Source of the DNA: Gamarada debralockiae
Taxonomy: Eukaryota; Ascomycota; Leotiomycetes; Helotiales; Hyphodiscaceae
Length of the DNA stretch: 48,432 bases
Assembly: GCA_002803225.1 (NCBI GenBank)
Contig: NXFV01001102.1
Span: 1-48,432, forward strand
Reading direction: 5' to 3'
Shown here piece after piece: positions 34,222 to 44,713 of this stretch. The number at the start of each line of letters is the position of its first letter. Position 1 is the first letter of the stretch. A program made the position numbers and the translations under genes. The notes beneath the pieces are model-generated. The model had not been told where the DNA came from. It did not search any database and saw nothing but the letters and a program-made list of their open reading frames with translations.

Positions 34222-35472
34222 AGGTTGCAGGGCGATTTGGATCGATGGGAGCATAGTAAATGCTTACCAATGAACCATGAAGTCCACTGTTTCGAGTATC
34301 TCCCATTCATGCCTGTCAAGTGATGCCCCTTTGTTGATGATATGAAGCTCCTGCAGCAGAGAACAAAGTTAATGGGTTGCATGCAAAATTGCGGTTAGAT
34401 CAGAGGCGAGGCATGCATCAAGTATAATTGCTCGCCTTGTATGCCCTCAGCTCCTAACTGTGTCTGTGTGGCGCTTGCTATATGGATCAGCGGTCGCATG
34501 GAATCGGGATGGAAGTAATTCCCTACCTCTGACTCATGTCTAGCATCCATCGCATAGCATATGTTTTGATCCGGCCTTGCAGTGGACCTGCCACATGTTC
34601 AGTTCCCCGGGAGGTGCTATCCTTCCATGAAGCAAGATAGGATAAAGACGAAGCAGGTCTTTTGAAGAGGTATTAGATCAGCAGCATCCGATAACTCGAC
34701 AACTAAGACACTTGCTTCATGGAGATCAGCAAGAGATCGCCACACTTTACAGCTACTGCACAATGAGCTTCTTTTTAGACAAAGAAACTCAACGCATATC
34801 CTTCTGGTACTCTCAGAGCCAATAATTTGGCTAAATACTTGAATAGACCAAGCTTCTAATACGGGCAAGAAAGCCAGATACTACTTGGGCTTGGTATTGT
34901 TTCTGTGACGTGCCTCCTAGGTTTCTTTCGTCTCATTTTGATGTCATTGTCACAAGCATTATCACTGTCGATTGGAAAATCATCGCCGGTATTGCAAATC
35001 TATGAAGCATGCATGCTATCGCATGATACGCTCCCTCAAGCTATGAGAGTTGAAGAACTTCTTGTGGCAGCCGTAACAAGCAGAAATGCACTCAAGAGGA
35101 TACGATATCCAAACGCTGGATATTAGAAAATTGGAGATTGTAAAACGCAATGCGAAACCCCTTCTGGCCCCGTAGCATGAGGGACACAAAGAAAGTCAAC
35201 GCCTACTAAGTGGCGGTGAAGTGACTCATACATTAGTTTATATTCACTTACAGAAGGCTGAAGAATGCGTGGCATAAAGACCAAACTTGCATGTGCCTCA
35301 TATGAAAATAAATCATCGAGTCTCTTGAGAGCAAAGTGATATGTGTTGGCCGTTGCATGTCAGCATTGGATCAAGATCGAAGGGGCTTGAGAATGAGTAC
35401 CCAATTGATCATATAATAGATGCCACATACGTTGTCCATGCTACGTCTACTCTTGGGTGATTCGCCTACGGC
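34222..35472. other. Gap with possible decayed coding sequence
   Basis: The minus-strand frames 34617-34868 and about 34330-34560 read protein-like in pieces (for example DARHESEVGNYFHPDSMRP) but shift frame and contain stops, and I recognise no family. I treat it as possible gene debris and make no call. Confidence 0.35.
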
Positions 35473-36116
35473 CTATGAATCACCGTCATCGAGGTCATCT
35501 ATTGCGGCGAGCTCCTCAGGAGTGAACCAAGGCGTATCCTTCAAGGTGGTCGGCACAACGGCACGGCGGGGTCTCTTAGAACTTTGGAATTGTTGGCTTT
35601 GAACTTCAAGACGATTTTAGGAGCGATGGGAATAGGAGCGGTGGCAGCGGCAGTATCATTGACCGAAACAGGCTGATCGGCCATAACAGCGGGATTGTTG
35701 ACAGGTGGGGCTGGTGCTGCAGATGCGTTGACTACTTGATCGCTTGGATCTGTGCCCTTGGCTCTGGCTAAAGCAAGTTCAGCCTGGAGTCTTGTCATGA
35801 GCGCCTCCAATACCGGGACGATCTCCTCCGACGCTTTCTTCTTCTCCACAAGAAGCTTATCATCTAAAGTCAAGGTGTCAATCATAGTAAGAGCTTGAGG
35901 TTGCATGTATTTCTACGGTTCTGGCTGTAGATTACAAATATGCGAAAAATCTTGCGCTGATTTGGGGAGGTTCTCGGCAATAAGCGCGGCGGCTGGTTTC
36001 GAGAGTGTATCGGCTTTTGAACTCTTTCAAGGGAGTTTTTGATTGGACTCACATTCTCTCTTCAAGAGGTCGCAGAAGGTGCGGAGAGCAGTGAGCTCAC
36101 GCTCCCTATCACTCAT
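35473..36116 (-). pseudogene. Small unknown gene, coiled-coil-like, broken
   Basis: Leftwards from ATG 36116 a first exon (36116-36053, MSDRERELTALRTFCDLLKR) joins by a 39-bp intron to ADTL-type sequence at 36013. That frame meets TAG at 35913-35915 and then continues without a break into MIDTLTLDDKLLVEKKKASE, an amphipathic, probably coiled-coil helix, and an Ala/Pro-rich linker. Near 35583 the reading frame must shift by one base, at an A-run of three where four are expected, to reach SKRPRRAVVPTTLKDTPWFT and the acidic end EELAAIDDLDDGDS (stop 35473). The basic SKRPRR followed by an acidic tail suggests a nuclear protein. I do not recognise the family. Either the gene has decayed or the assembly has base errors here. 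Confidence 0.5.
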
Positions 36117-36775
36117 ATGGGGGCAGCTTTTGAAAAATGTCAGCAAACTTTAAATGTATCTAAGAGTCTGTTAGAGCGTGGCTACTTACACATCTTGGTG
36201 GTTTAAAGAGCGTGGTTTGTTTGCGAAAGCAGAGAAGTTGAGGGAGTTGGAGAGGGGAGTGGTGTGCTGTTGGAGAGTTTGTGAAAGCAAGGAAAGAGAA
36301 GCCACTGTGGAAGAGAAAAATCGAATTCGAAAGTTAAGCGAGACTCCAAATTCAGTAGTGAAAGTGAACAATAAACCTCGGAAGGTGAAGATGAAGTGCA
36401 AAATCGGCTTAAATCGAGTGCTCGCTTAAAATAAGGGGCAACCGTCCGGAATGAATTTTCGCGATTGTGGGAACTGGACTGCCGTCTCCCGACTCGAGAA
36501 TGTCAAACTGCTCAGAAACTATGAGAAAGAAAAAAAGCTCTTGTTATCACAGCTTAGTATACGGCTATAGGAAAATTACTCAATTGATGTGAGCGATCGA
36601 GTTTATGAGGATCTGTTCATAATCCGGAAGTACAAAAGACCATCCGACCAGCGCCAGGAGCCAACCCCGGCCCTTACCCTGCAGAAATCCTCAAATGAAA
36701 TGAACCAATGCATACGCAGAGAAAATAATCACCCTCCTCAATGGTTCCATCCTTCTGAGCGATCGTCTCGGTCTC
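36117..36775. other. Intergenic
   Basis: Plus-strand frame 36178-36429 and its minus-strand mirror are not convincing; codon pattern and composition suggest promoter or UTR. No repeat seen. Confidence 0.5.
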
Positions 36776-37210
36776 CTAAGCAACCTCCTCCTTGTCCTTG
36801 ATACCAAACTTATCGAGTCCGGTGGTGACCTTCTCACGTTTGACCTTAATCTTCGAAACCTTCTGCTCGGACTTCCAGATACTAGCGAGGTTCTGCTGGG
36901 AGTAACGACCGCACCCTGGAGATATATATTAGCTACTGCAAGCGATTCGTTCAAGGTGTTTCAGCGGCTTACAACGTCACTGCTCTGGTACACTGCAGTA
37001 ACGGCAATGAGTTGGTCGCCTAGGGTATTGGAATGACCGGCCACGGAGTCCTAGGAAGAAGCTGAAGCTGTTAGTTGATGACGGCACGAGAGATGGAAGG
37101 TGGACATGCACGTTGCTGACAGAGTGTTCTGATTGTTGACGTGACGTCAATGATTTGGTTGTATAGTCTTTTGCGGAAGCGGTATTTTGAAGTGACGAGT
37201 TCGATTTCAT
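36776..37210 (-). CDS. Small hypothetical protein, 99 aa
   Basis: Three exons, 37210-37121, 37050-36981 and 36915-36776, total exactly 300 bases. Exon 1 encodes MKSNSSLQNTASAKDYTTKS, polar and probably disordered. Exon 2 encodes DSVAGHSNTLGDQLIAVTAV. Exon 3 encodes GRYSQQNLASIWKSEQKVSK followed by a Lys-rich stretch ending KFGIKDKEEVA, with G/C-rich third codon positions typical of an expressed gene. No signal peptide, membrane segment or known domain is visible. The second donor (GTGACG) is the weakest point. The overlapping Arg/Ser-rich frame at 36691-36954 is a shadow of exon 3. Confidence 0.5.
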
Positions 37211-37835
37211 TTTTACCTGCCCCTTTTCACAGAACCTGCAGACCACAGCCTCAAGCTGTCACAATTTATGAAACAAGAAACCTCTATGCAATGCCATTAT
37301 TATCATTTTAAATTAGGGAGCCGCTTCTGCTGTGATTAACAGCCCTCTACATCGCCCTGCTACTTCGTGAAGGATTCCTTTGGCTGACTATCCCCTTGTT
37401 GCTTCTCGTCAACTCTGAAGACAAATCTAGATTGATGAACCTATGTCAGTCGACAACAACAACCCAGCTCCTCGCTCTACATACTTAGCAATGCCGCCAT
37501 CTGCTGTACAGCTAAGATTTGTTTTACTTCAGTATCGAGTGTACCACTAGGGCTTTACGTACCACCAGATCGCAGGACTTCGGCATGATGAACCCGGAAG
37601 AGTATAGCTTCGATGATGATGATGATGATGCGAGGATATTCCAGTCTTTGCGGGGCTCCAAGGAAGCATTTTAAAGATCAAAAAGAGTGTAAGGGTCATA
37701 AAAGATTCGTCACACTTTCGAAAGCTCTCATCAAGTCCTTTCTATACGAGCCACTTCTAAATCATGATCCTTGATCCACTAGAATGCCTAGGTAGCAATG
37801 GGATGAATTTTATCTAACTAGTAATGACCCCATAT
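37211..37835. other. Intergenic with GAT microsatellite
   Basis: No gene supported. A (GAT)6 run lies at 37612-37629. A 29-codon plus-strand frame around it, MMNPEEYSFDDDDDDARIFQ and on, is too short to claim. Confidence 0.6.
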
Positions 37836-39544
37836 TTACAAAAATTTGCTGTCCTTTGAAACATACAAGTCAACATACTCATCTACAGCCATAGCCTCCA
37901 ACTTCTTCGCATCGTTGCCCAAGTCCACCAACTCCTTAACCTTCTGTTCGCTGTAGTGGGGTCCAAGATGTCTCTTGTACTTAGCCAAAATCTCCGGCTT
38001 GGCCTCATCTCTTCGCAACTTGTGTCCCAAAGGCGCCTCAACAACAACCTCGTCCATAACTGTACCATCGTTCAAAGTAACAGTCAGAGCGTTGGGAATA
38101 GTGCGCATGTTCTCATCATGGTAATCAAGTGTGAATTGTGGGTCCTCAACACAAGTGATCTTCTTGCGCAGAGACTCGACGAGAGGCGATGTAGCAGCCT
38201 CTCCACCATCAGTGTAATCAGTGGCCTCAAGACGTCCGTAGACCAGCATGACGGCCACCATATATTGGATGCAGTGGTCGCGATCGGCGAAGTTATCCAT
38301 TGGCTTGAACTGTTTATCGATAATTCGGATGCAGGCTTCGTGGGTGCGGCAAGTGATTTCCTTGATGTCGGCAGCAGACTTTCCTTGGTCTGCGAGTTGC
38401 TTGTGGATTCGTTTCGCGGCTTCGATGGCGGTTTGGGAGTGGAATTCAGCGGGGTATGAGACCTTGAACAGAACGTTCTCCATAACGTAGCTGCCGTATT
38501 TGCGCTGGAACTGGAAGGGCTTGCCCTTGAAGAGGACATCATAGAAACCCCAGACTGGCGCGGAAAGAACGGTGGGAACACCAGGCTCTCCCTTCATGAC
38601 CTTCAAGACCAAGTTGACTGCACGTTGGCAGGCATCACCTGCAGCCCATGACTTTCTTGACATAGTGTTCGGTGAGTGTCTGTAGGTTCTCAAGCTCTGG
38701 CCATCAACCCAAGCTTGTGAGACAGCATCCGCAGTCTGCTTCTCCGAGAGACCCAGCATTTTGGAAACCACAGCAGCACTAGCAACCTTGACCAGTACAA
38801 CGTGGTCCAAACCGACCTTGTTGAACGAGTTCAAAAGTGCCAAGCAACCCTGGATTTCGTGTGCCTTGATCATAGCCTCCAAGACCTCCTTAATAGTTAT
38901 GACCTTTCCATTTCCAAGCTTTCCACCTGCACGGTTTGTTCGGGAGATCCAGTCTGCGACAGCCAAGATAGCACCCAAATTGTCCGAAGGGTGACCCCAT
39001 TCTGCGGCGAGCCAGCAGTCATTATAATCGAGCCATCTGATCATAGCACCAATATTGAAAGCGCCATTGACGGGATCGAGCTGGAAAGGCGTACCGGGGA
39101 CTTTTGTGCCATTGGGAACTTGTGTGCCTTCAACAATGGGACCGAGAAGCTTCGTGCATTCCTTGAATCGAAGGCCTTCGAGACCGCAGCCTAGAGTGTC
39201 GAGGAAAACGAATCGAGCTGTGTCGAACTTTGCAGAGGGTCAGCGGGGTCGTTCAACAAAACTTCGGGAAAACTCACGGCGAGATCCGACTCAATGGGTG
39301 TGTGGTGGACATAGCTCGCAATATCCTTAATTTCGGGGTCGTATTCTCGTGCTTGAGGTGGGGGAGGAGCTCCAGATTGCAGGGGAGACATTGTTGAGAA
39401 TTGTTTGAGGGTGGCAGGTCTTGTTGAAGCTCCGAATTTGGCGCGGGGTGTGATGGCAAGAGGGGCACGAAGAGCTCGGGATTGGATGGCGGGCAACCGT
39501 AGGTTTCTTGTAGCTGTGCGAACACCGCGGTTGAGAGTCGACAT
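37836..39544 (-). CDS. 2-methylcitrate dehydratase, mitochondrial (PrpD family)
   Basis: Two exons, 39544-39278 and 39227-37836, code for 552 residues; the 50-bp intron is GTGAGT...AAAG in phase 0. The first about 50 residues are Arg/Ser/Ala-rich without acids, a mitochondrial presequence. The MmgE/PrpD body includes FVFLDTLGCGLEGL, RWLDYNDCWLAAEWGHPSDN (the signature block with catalytic-region Asp/His), GDACQRAVNLVLKVMKGEPG and EITCRTHEACIRIID. The enzyme dehydrates 2-methylcitrate to 2-methyl-cis-aconitate in the methylcitrate cycle, which clears toxic propionyl-CoA. Met52, just after the presequence, could start a cytosolic form. The gene looks intact and is the only obvious core-metabolism gene in the window. 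Confidence 0.95.
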
Positions 39545-40303
39545 TTTATCAATTGGTTTTAGAGAGAAAGTTTCTGAGCCTGCAGAGGAAGGCGAGCTAT
39601 AAAAAAGCAGGGTTGAGGCTCTCAATAGAAGTTAATGAGCTTGTTAGTCTGGGCCGTAGTATTCGCCAGCGGAAGAGATTCAGCGATTTTCGCTGCCACA
39701 AGCGGATTCGGCGGGGCCAGCCTCGGCTATGAAAATGGCGGGGGAGGCGTATCAACATCGGACCGGACCTGTGGGAAATAGTTCAAAAATCTACGATTCG
39801 CTTCAAGAACTCGAAAGCTTGAGGAGCGTTGCTGTGGCAAATCTCGGATCTGGGCTTTCAATTCAAGTGCGCTGTGTTGAAAGCAAACGGGCGTCGTCAA
39901 TTTCCCTGTATTATGCTGGCATAAGGATACAGTCGCTGAGATGAAGGCAATTGACATCAGCTACTGCTCCCTTCATCAAGCAGTGGCAGCCCGAGACTTG
40001 ACGACCAGAAAGCATTCGTTAAGTCTGATAAATATTCCCAATTATCCCCTACGTTCAAACTCATCTTGAATCTTGATACTCCTCTTCATCAACATTAAAC
40101 AACGCCTTCTGAAATAAGTGCACAACATCTCTCAACCCTTCTGCGATAAATCCATCGTAATCTTCTCACCAAATTCAACATCTCTCAAAGCATACACCAC
40201 AATCTCCGCTTCCCAGCGACAGCCACATTTGCCAATTGATCTCTATGGCGAAAAAACTTTGTCCAGTTTCCGTTCTTCCCTCAAATCAGCGTTCCAATTG
40301 GCC
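39545..40303. other. Intergenic
   Basis: No gene or repeat recognised. It is the promoter side of the methylcitrate dehydratase gene. Confidence 0.6.
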
Positions 40304-40930
40304 TCATCCTAGGCTGGTCGTTCGCACGTCTTCCTCCGGCATTGAGTCTGGGCTGCGCCATCCAAGCCATATGATACTTCTCGTCCCCAAACAGAGGGCA
40401 GGCGGGTTGGTTGAGTGGGATGAGTTCTCCTGTATATTCTCCAAGGAATTAATCCTTGACGATTGGCTAAAAGTGCTTGAACCCCACGCTTGAATCCCAT
40501 GTAGTCTGCGTATTGTTTGACTTCCACTAGTCGTGTAAACTCGTTCAGAATCAGGCATACAATGACAACTGGACAGAGGCCCCAACGAATTGTTGCATCC
40601 ACGACATACGGGGCATCTTCCATTCCTGCATTGAATGCATAATGAGGGATTGTCAGGCTAGGGTAAGGCTCGTGGCCAGTCGGCAGACTGTTGACTTGAA
40701 GCGACCCAGTGTGGTGGATGGAAGATGTTCTCCTTGATATTGGTAAAATAACGACTCTGATTAAACAAATCCCGAAAGAAGTTTCTTCGAATTTTCCCAT
40801 TGAATCTTAGGGATAGTTCATGAGGGCGATTTGTCGTGGGGTAGTCGTGGACGACCATCGGATCTATCAGTAAGGTCGCCCAAGCTTGGCGGCTCCCACT
40901 GTTATACTGATCGAACCAATTCGATCTCAC
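40304..40930 (-). pseudogene. Degenerate coding remnant, family unknown
   Basis: The minus strand reads well in two successive frames. Around 40930-40700 it gives LIDPMVVHDYPTTNRPHELS, RRNFFRDLFNQSRYFTNIKE and IFHPPHWV. Around 40640-40500 it gives DAPYVVDATIRWGLCPVVIV and FTRLVEVKQYADYMGFKRGV, including one hydrophobic helix. The two do not join without a shift and stops follow. I do not recognise the family. The Tc1/mariner relic starts shortly beyond its 5' side and may have broken it. Confidence 0.4.
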
Positions 40931-41079
40931 GCCAGCGCAAACATCGAGATGCTGCCTCGATTTTCTTCTATCATGCGCAAGAGAATTTGGAAGACTTGTT
41001 CGATCTGGTGAGAGTAGTTCTCTTTGGGCGTCTCAACAAAGTGTTGCGAATGCACTACTAGAATTAGAGGGATCCGGAG

Positions 41080-41811
41080 GGAGAAACCACCACTCTCGCC
41101 AGAGAACCAGCGGAAGGGGATTGGACTTTGCAAAAGAGCATGAGAACTGGATATTGGATATGTGGGATAAAATCATGTGGAGCGATGAGACGTGGGCGCA
41201 ACCTGGATATCATAAAAAGCAGTATTGTATGAGGAAATTGGGCGACTCAGAGCTCTTTCACCCTGACTGTATCACCCGCCAGTGGCAGGGAAAGATAGGA
41301 TAGACGTTCTGGGGCTGTTTAAGTGGCAGATATGGGAAAGGGCCTGGTCTATTCTGGGAGAAGGAATGGAAGACAATCACGAAGGAATCCTACTCTCTTC
41401 ACATCGTACCGCCGTTGTGTGGCTGCCTTCTTTACTCACCCGGGTCTGCCATTTCAACAAGGTGGAGGCCCAGGGCTTAATGCACGCTTCACTATCGAGA
41501 GCTTTGCAGAGCGCGGCGTCATACCGATTTTCTGGCCTCCCTTCTCTCCATATCTCTCACCATTAGAGGCAATCTGGAACCGTATGAAGGACATTATTGA
41601 GACGCTGGATCCTGAGGTGCACAGGAACTATGGGAGACTGAGGGCTGCCGTGACTAGAGCTTGGGATATAATCACAAATGCAGAGACCAGAGATATTATC
41701 TACACAATGCCGCAGCACTGCAAGGACCGGATGCAAGAGGGCCGACGAAATGGTAGACATAGACTAGAGAATAGATCCTGGGGATGCTCTGAATACCCTC
41801 AATTAACGTGA
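41080..41811 (+). mobile_element. Tc1/mariner transposase relic
   Basis: The pieces match a fungal Tc1/mariner DDE transposase: EKPPLSPENQRK, DFAKEHENWI, IMWSDETWAQPGYHKKQY (first catalytic Asp in WSDET), then FTIESFAERGVIPIFWPPFS and LEAIWNRMKDIIETLDPEVH (third acidic residue kept). The frame is broken near 41115 (one-base shift), by TAG at 41301-41303 where Trp is expected, and again near 41430. The second catalytic Asp of the Q-D-G-G-P-x-H-N motif is Gly (QGGGPGLN, codon 41461-41463). The helix-turn-helix end is mostly missing and no terminal inverted repeats are visible. It is inactive. Confidence 0.88.
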
Positions 41812-42207
41812 CTATAAGTGGTGAGACTTCAAAGCAGCGAGTGGTGAAAGACCCCGTAAAAATAACATTATTATACCCTGTAGAGTGTATTACAAATTAC
41901 TTGCTACAGCCACCAAAGAGGTGGAGCAGGGATTAGGCATAGCCCGATATTCAAAATCGGCCCCTTTCCAGGTTGTTGGGAGGACGTGGCAGTGTGCAAC
42001 TTCGGTCATGTCCGGCTGGGCTCAGAAAAACTTGCGCGCTATTGTTGCAAGCTGTATACAGCCCCAGGCGAAATGGTACACTAGAAAAGGATTTATTTAC
42101 TTCAGATTCTTGATGCACGGGAGCTCACCTCAAGTCCCGCAATTTCTCCTAAGCTAGCCTATACACTCGATAGTGCCTCCTATAAATTTCAGCTCTAGGT
42201 AATGAAT
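41812..42207. other. Intergenic
   Basis: Possible 3' tail of the Tc1/mariner element (to about 41880), then nothing recognised. The plus-strand frame 41885-42157 is not supported. Confidence 0.5.
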
Positions 42208-43995
42208 CTATCTCATTTCGAACTCCTCGACAGCGAGCAATCCTTCAGCGGCCATTTCAATCGCTTCACCGTGCATATGCTGATGCATATAGCATTCGCC
42301 AACAAATTGATAGTATAACCCCTTTGTCCGAAGCACGCATGGAGCATTGCTGCCATACAACAAAACGATATGATCGCCAGTCTGCGCGGCTTGAGGGCCT
42401 ATGCCGAATGCTCCGTTCTGCGTGCAGAAAAGCCGCTTATTTCTGCATCCGCGGACGGCAGCGGCATAGAAATTCCGTGAATCACCTGCTAGTCCTTGTT
42501 CCACTAGAACTTGCGACAAATGTTGTGTAGCACCCAGCATATCATGAGACGGTAAAATGCCCACCAAATAGGCGAGAAAATCGAGGCGGAACTGAGACAA
42601 GTCGAGAGGAGGGCAATTCGATTCAAAATCGAGGCCAACAGTAAGCGTCATGGCAATGGAAAGCAAAAGAGGGTCGGCTGAATGTGTTATCTTAGGAAGA
42701 TATTTTGATAGCCATTCCTGGAAAGGTTGCTTGAGGGGGTCCATTTCGGATTTTCCAAATGCAGACTTCGCCGCCTTCCCACCTATCACCACACCGCACC
42801 ATGACAATGTGGAAATACGAACCCCTTCTGATATGAGGATTGTTGGCCTGTATTTAATGCGAGGTAAGGATGATTGCGCTCTCCCCGAGGCGTAATTGTG
42901 CAAAATCTGAGTTGTGCGACGGCGATCCCATCTCGGAACCCAAGACGGCCATTCTTCGTCGATTGCACAACCATGCTCAAGGCCAGATAGAAGGCCGAGG
43001 TTCTGGCAAGACGTAAAGATTCTCACTGTAGCTTCTTCGAAGACTTCAGCGACGGACTTGCTATAATCTGGCTGGATCGGTGGCCGAAGTCCACAGAGAG
43101 GTGGAAAAGATAGCAACGCGTATACTTTGTCTCGCTGGTCGGAGCAGTGGAACTGGCGGAAAAGATCGAATACACTTATTGTTGAGGAGTCGTGGCCGGC
43201 AGAGTCAATCTGTAACGCCGAAGCGAAATTCCCTCTATGCAAAGGATATGCACTTGAGAGGTCGTTGGTCATACTAAGTTCCCAGAGCAACCTCGCAACC
43301 AGGACGAGGTCCTTCCACCTTATCTCATATTCGCCGCAGAAGACCGTACAAGCATGGCCATATACTTCCTGAGCGACCCAAAGTCTAGTGAACCAGGCTG
43401 CAGAGAAGAAAATATCAACTGCCGGCCAACATTCCGAAGTAGGATCTGGGAGTTCAGTTCTGTCTATAAAGTTTACAATGTCAAAGAAAGACTCAGTTTC
43501 ATCAAGGCCTGAGGACGTACCAGTGCTTGTAGGTCTCGCATGGCTGACTATCTGGTCTATGAGTTCAAAGGCGGGTTGTATCTGTGCGGTTGTGCATCCC
43601 AGCCAGACGCATACCCTGGTCGCATTTCCGTATATTCTCTCCATTAGTCTGACTTGTGATCCCTTCTCCACGTCATCGTTCTGGTTGATGCATATCGCAT
43701 CAGCCCAAACAATTCGTGGTCTGTCTTTGAGCTTCAGTCGAAGCAAGGCATCCTTGAGGTTTTGCGTGACGAGCATGATCTTGCCGTCACAGAGTACATT
43801 GATCTTGTTTGCAGGGTTGCCCCAGGCATATGATATTGCCTCGTATTTTGGGGCATTCTCCAATTCGATTTGACGCAAGGTGCAGTCAACATTGTCGTTT
43901 GTGTGCCCAGGGTAAAGTTCTAGAAGTCTTATGAACCTTTCAGATGGCAGCGGACTGTATTGATAGAAATTGCAACCTCCATATGAATCGGCCAT
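42208..43995 (-). CDS. HET-domain protein (heterokaryon incompatibility-like)
   Basis: A single-exon protein of 595 residues starting at ATG 43993-43995. The HET domain (PF06985) occupies about residues 46-230, with its three motifs in order: KYEAISYAWGNP (from about 50), RPRIVWADAICINQNDDVEK (from about 92) and RIYGNATRVCVWLG (from about 120). These are followed by WFTRLWVAQEVYG and the FCGEYEIRWKDLV region. The C-terminal half carries the usual HET-protein landmarks RDKVYALLSF and PDYSKSVAEVFEEAT, and a final hydrophobic beta-rich block with GDHIVLLYGSNAPCVLR. HET proteins can trigger cell death on fusion of unlike hyphae; most genomic copies, including this one, have no known trigger. The frame is intact. 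A second, fragmentary HET copy lies just upstream on the other strand. Confidence 0.92.
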   Translation of the reverse strand: MADSYGGCNFYQYSPLPSERFIRLLELYPGHTNDNVDCTLRQIELENAPKYEAISYAWGNPANKINVLCDGKIMLVTQNLKDALLRLKLKDRPRIVWADAICINQNDDVEKGSQVRLMERIYGNATRVCVWLGCTTAQIQPAFELIDQIVSHARPTSTGTSSGLDETESFFDIVNFIDRTELPDPTSECWPAVDIFFSAAWFTRLWVAQEVYGHACTVFCGEYEIRWKDLVLVARLLWELSMTNDLSSAYPLHRGNFASALQIDSAGHDSSTISVFDLFRQFHCSDQRDKVYALLSFPPLCGLRPPIQPDYSKSVAEVFEEATVRIFTSCQNLGLLSGLEHGCAIDEEWPSWVPRWDRRRTTQILHNYASGRAQSSLPRIKYRPTILISEGVRISTLSWCGVVIGGKAAKSAFGKSEMDPLKQPFQEWLSKYLPKITHSADPLLLSIAMTLTVGLDFESNCPPLDLSQFRLDFLAYLVGILPSHDMLGATQHLSQVLVEQGLAGDSRNFYAAAVRGCRNKRLFCTQNGAFGIGPQAAQTGDHIVLLYGSNAPCVLRTKGLYYQFVGECYMHQHMHGEAIEMAAEGLLAVEEFEMR

Positions 43996-44211
43996 GCTGA
44001 AAAGAAGCACGCATATAAGTTGAACCGAGATTGCTAGTAAGAGAGACGTATTTAATTCTCTTGAATGCGCTCAAAAAAGGAGCTTAGAAGTAGCCGCCTG
44101 TTGTCCCAAATCGGGTACGATTGAAAAGGTGACCCTTAGCGCCACGGTAATTTCTTAGCCTCGCCACTAGTCGCTTTAGCTCCGCCATGCCGATAGTTTA
44201 ACTATTCGGGT

Positions 44212-44442
44212 ATGCTTACTCAACGTTCATCAGGCAGTCCTGAGGATCTGCCAGGTTGCGACTTGTCGACTTCGCTCATCGATGTCGGTACAGTATGTAT
44301 CAATCAGGACGACAAGGTTGAAAGAAGCCGCCAGGTTGGGATTATGCGGGAAATCTACGCGAATGCGAAACAAGTCGTAGTCTGGCTGGGGCGGGGTGCA
44401 GATACCATTGATACGCGCCGTTGCGCCCAGACCGCGAGTTAA
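44212..44442 (+). pseudogene. HET-domain fragment
   Basis: A 76-codon frame retains two HET motifs, VCINQDDKVERSRQVGIMRE and EIYANAKQVVVWLGRGAD. Both the upstream YxAISYxWG motif and the whole C-terminus are missing. It faces away from the intact HET gene 217 bp away. It is a truncated duplicate or relic from another HET gene. Confidence 0.8.
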
Positions 44443-44490
44443 GTGGACACAACTTTACCAGCTTGCTAACCCCGCACTGAAGTAGTCTGA

Positions 44491-44637
44491 GGGCAACAGT
44501 TCATGGGCCAGCAAATGCATTTATAGCAGCGTTTGCCTACTATGAAGGCCTTTTCCGGAGGTCAGCAACTACCTTATCGACAAAACCCAATTTTCTGTTT
44601 CGCGAATATCGCGAAAACCGAATACTGACTGTTGCCC
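44491..44637. repeat. Inverted repeat pair enclosing about 130 bp, with internal palindrome
   Basis: GGGCAACAGT (44491-44500) and ACTGTTGCCC (44628-44637) are perfect inverted copies. Between them, 44598-44616 is TTTCGCGA-ATA-TCGCGAAA, a perfect 8-bp hairpin. The right repeat lies just before the integrase-type transposon coding region, so it may be the transposon's terminal repeat or a small separate element. Confidence 0.45.
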
Positions 44638-44713
44638 CCACCTTTTGCAGTCGTACGAAAGCCTTAGCTAACATCTCTTTTTATTCTTTTACTTCTTTTT
44701 ATTATACAGAACA

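Noticed and set aside
34617..34868. Minus-strand frame of 83 codons
   Set aside because: No domain; neighbouring frames are broken, and I could not connect it into a gene.
36691..36954. Arg/Ser-rich minus-strand frame of 87 codons
   Set aside because: It overlaps the better exon GRYSQQNLASIWKSEQKVSK in another frame; its Arg/Ser bias is what a shifted Lys/Glu-rich exon gives.
38084..39330. Several long frames opposite or shifted within the methylcitrate dehydratase gene
   Set aside because: All are shadows of a GC-rich, clearly conserved coding exon.
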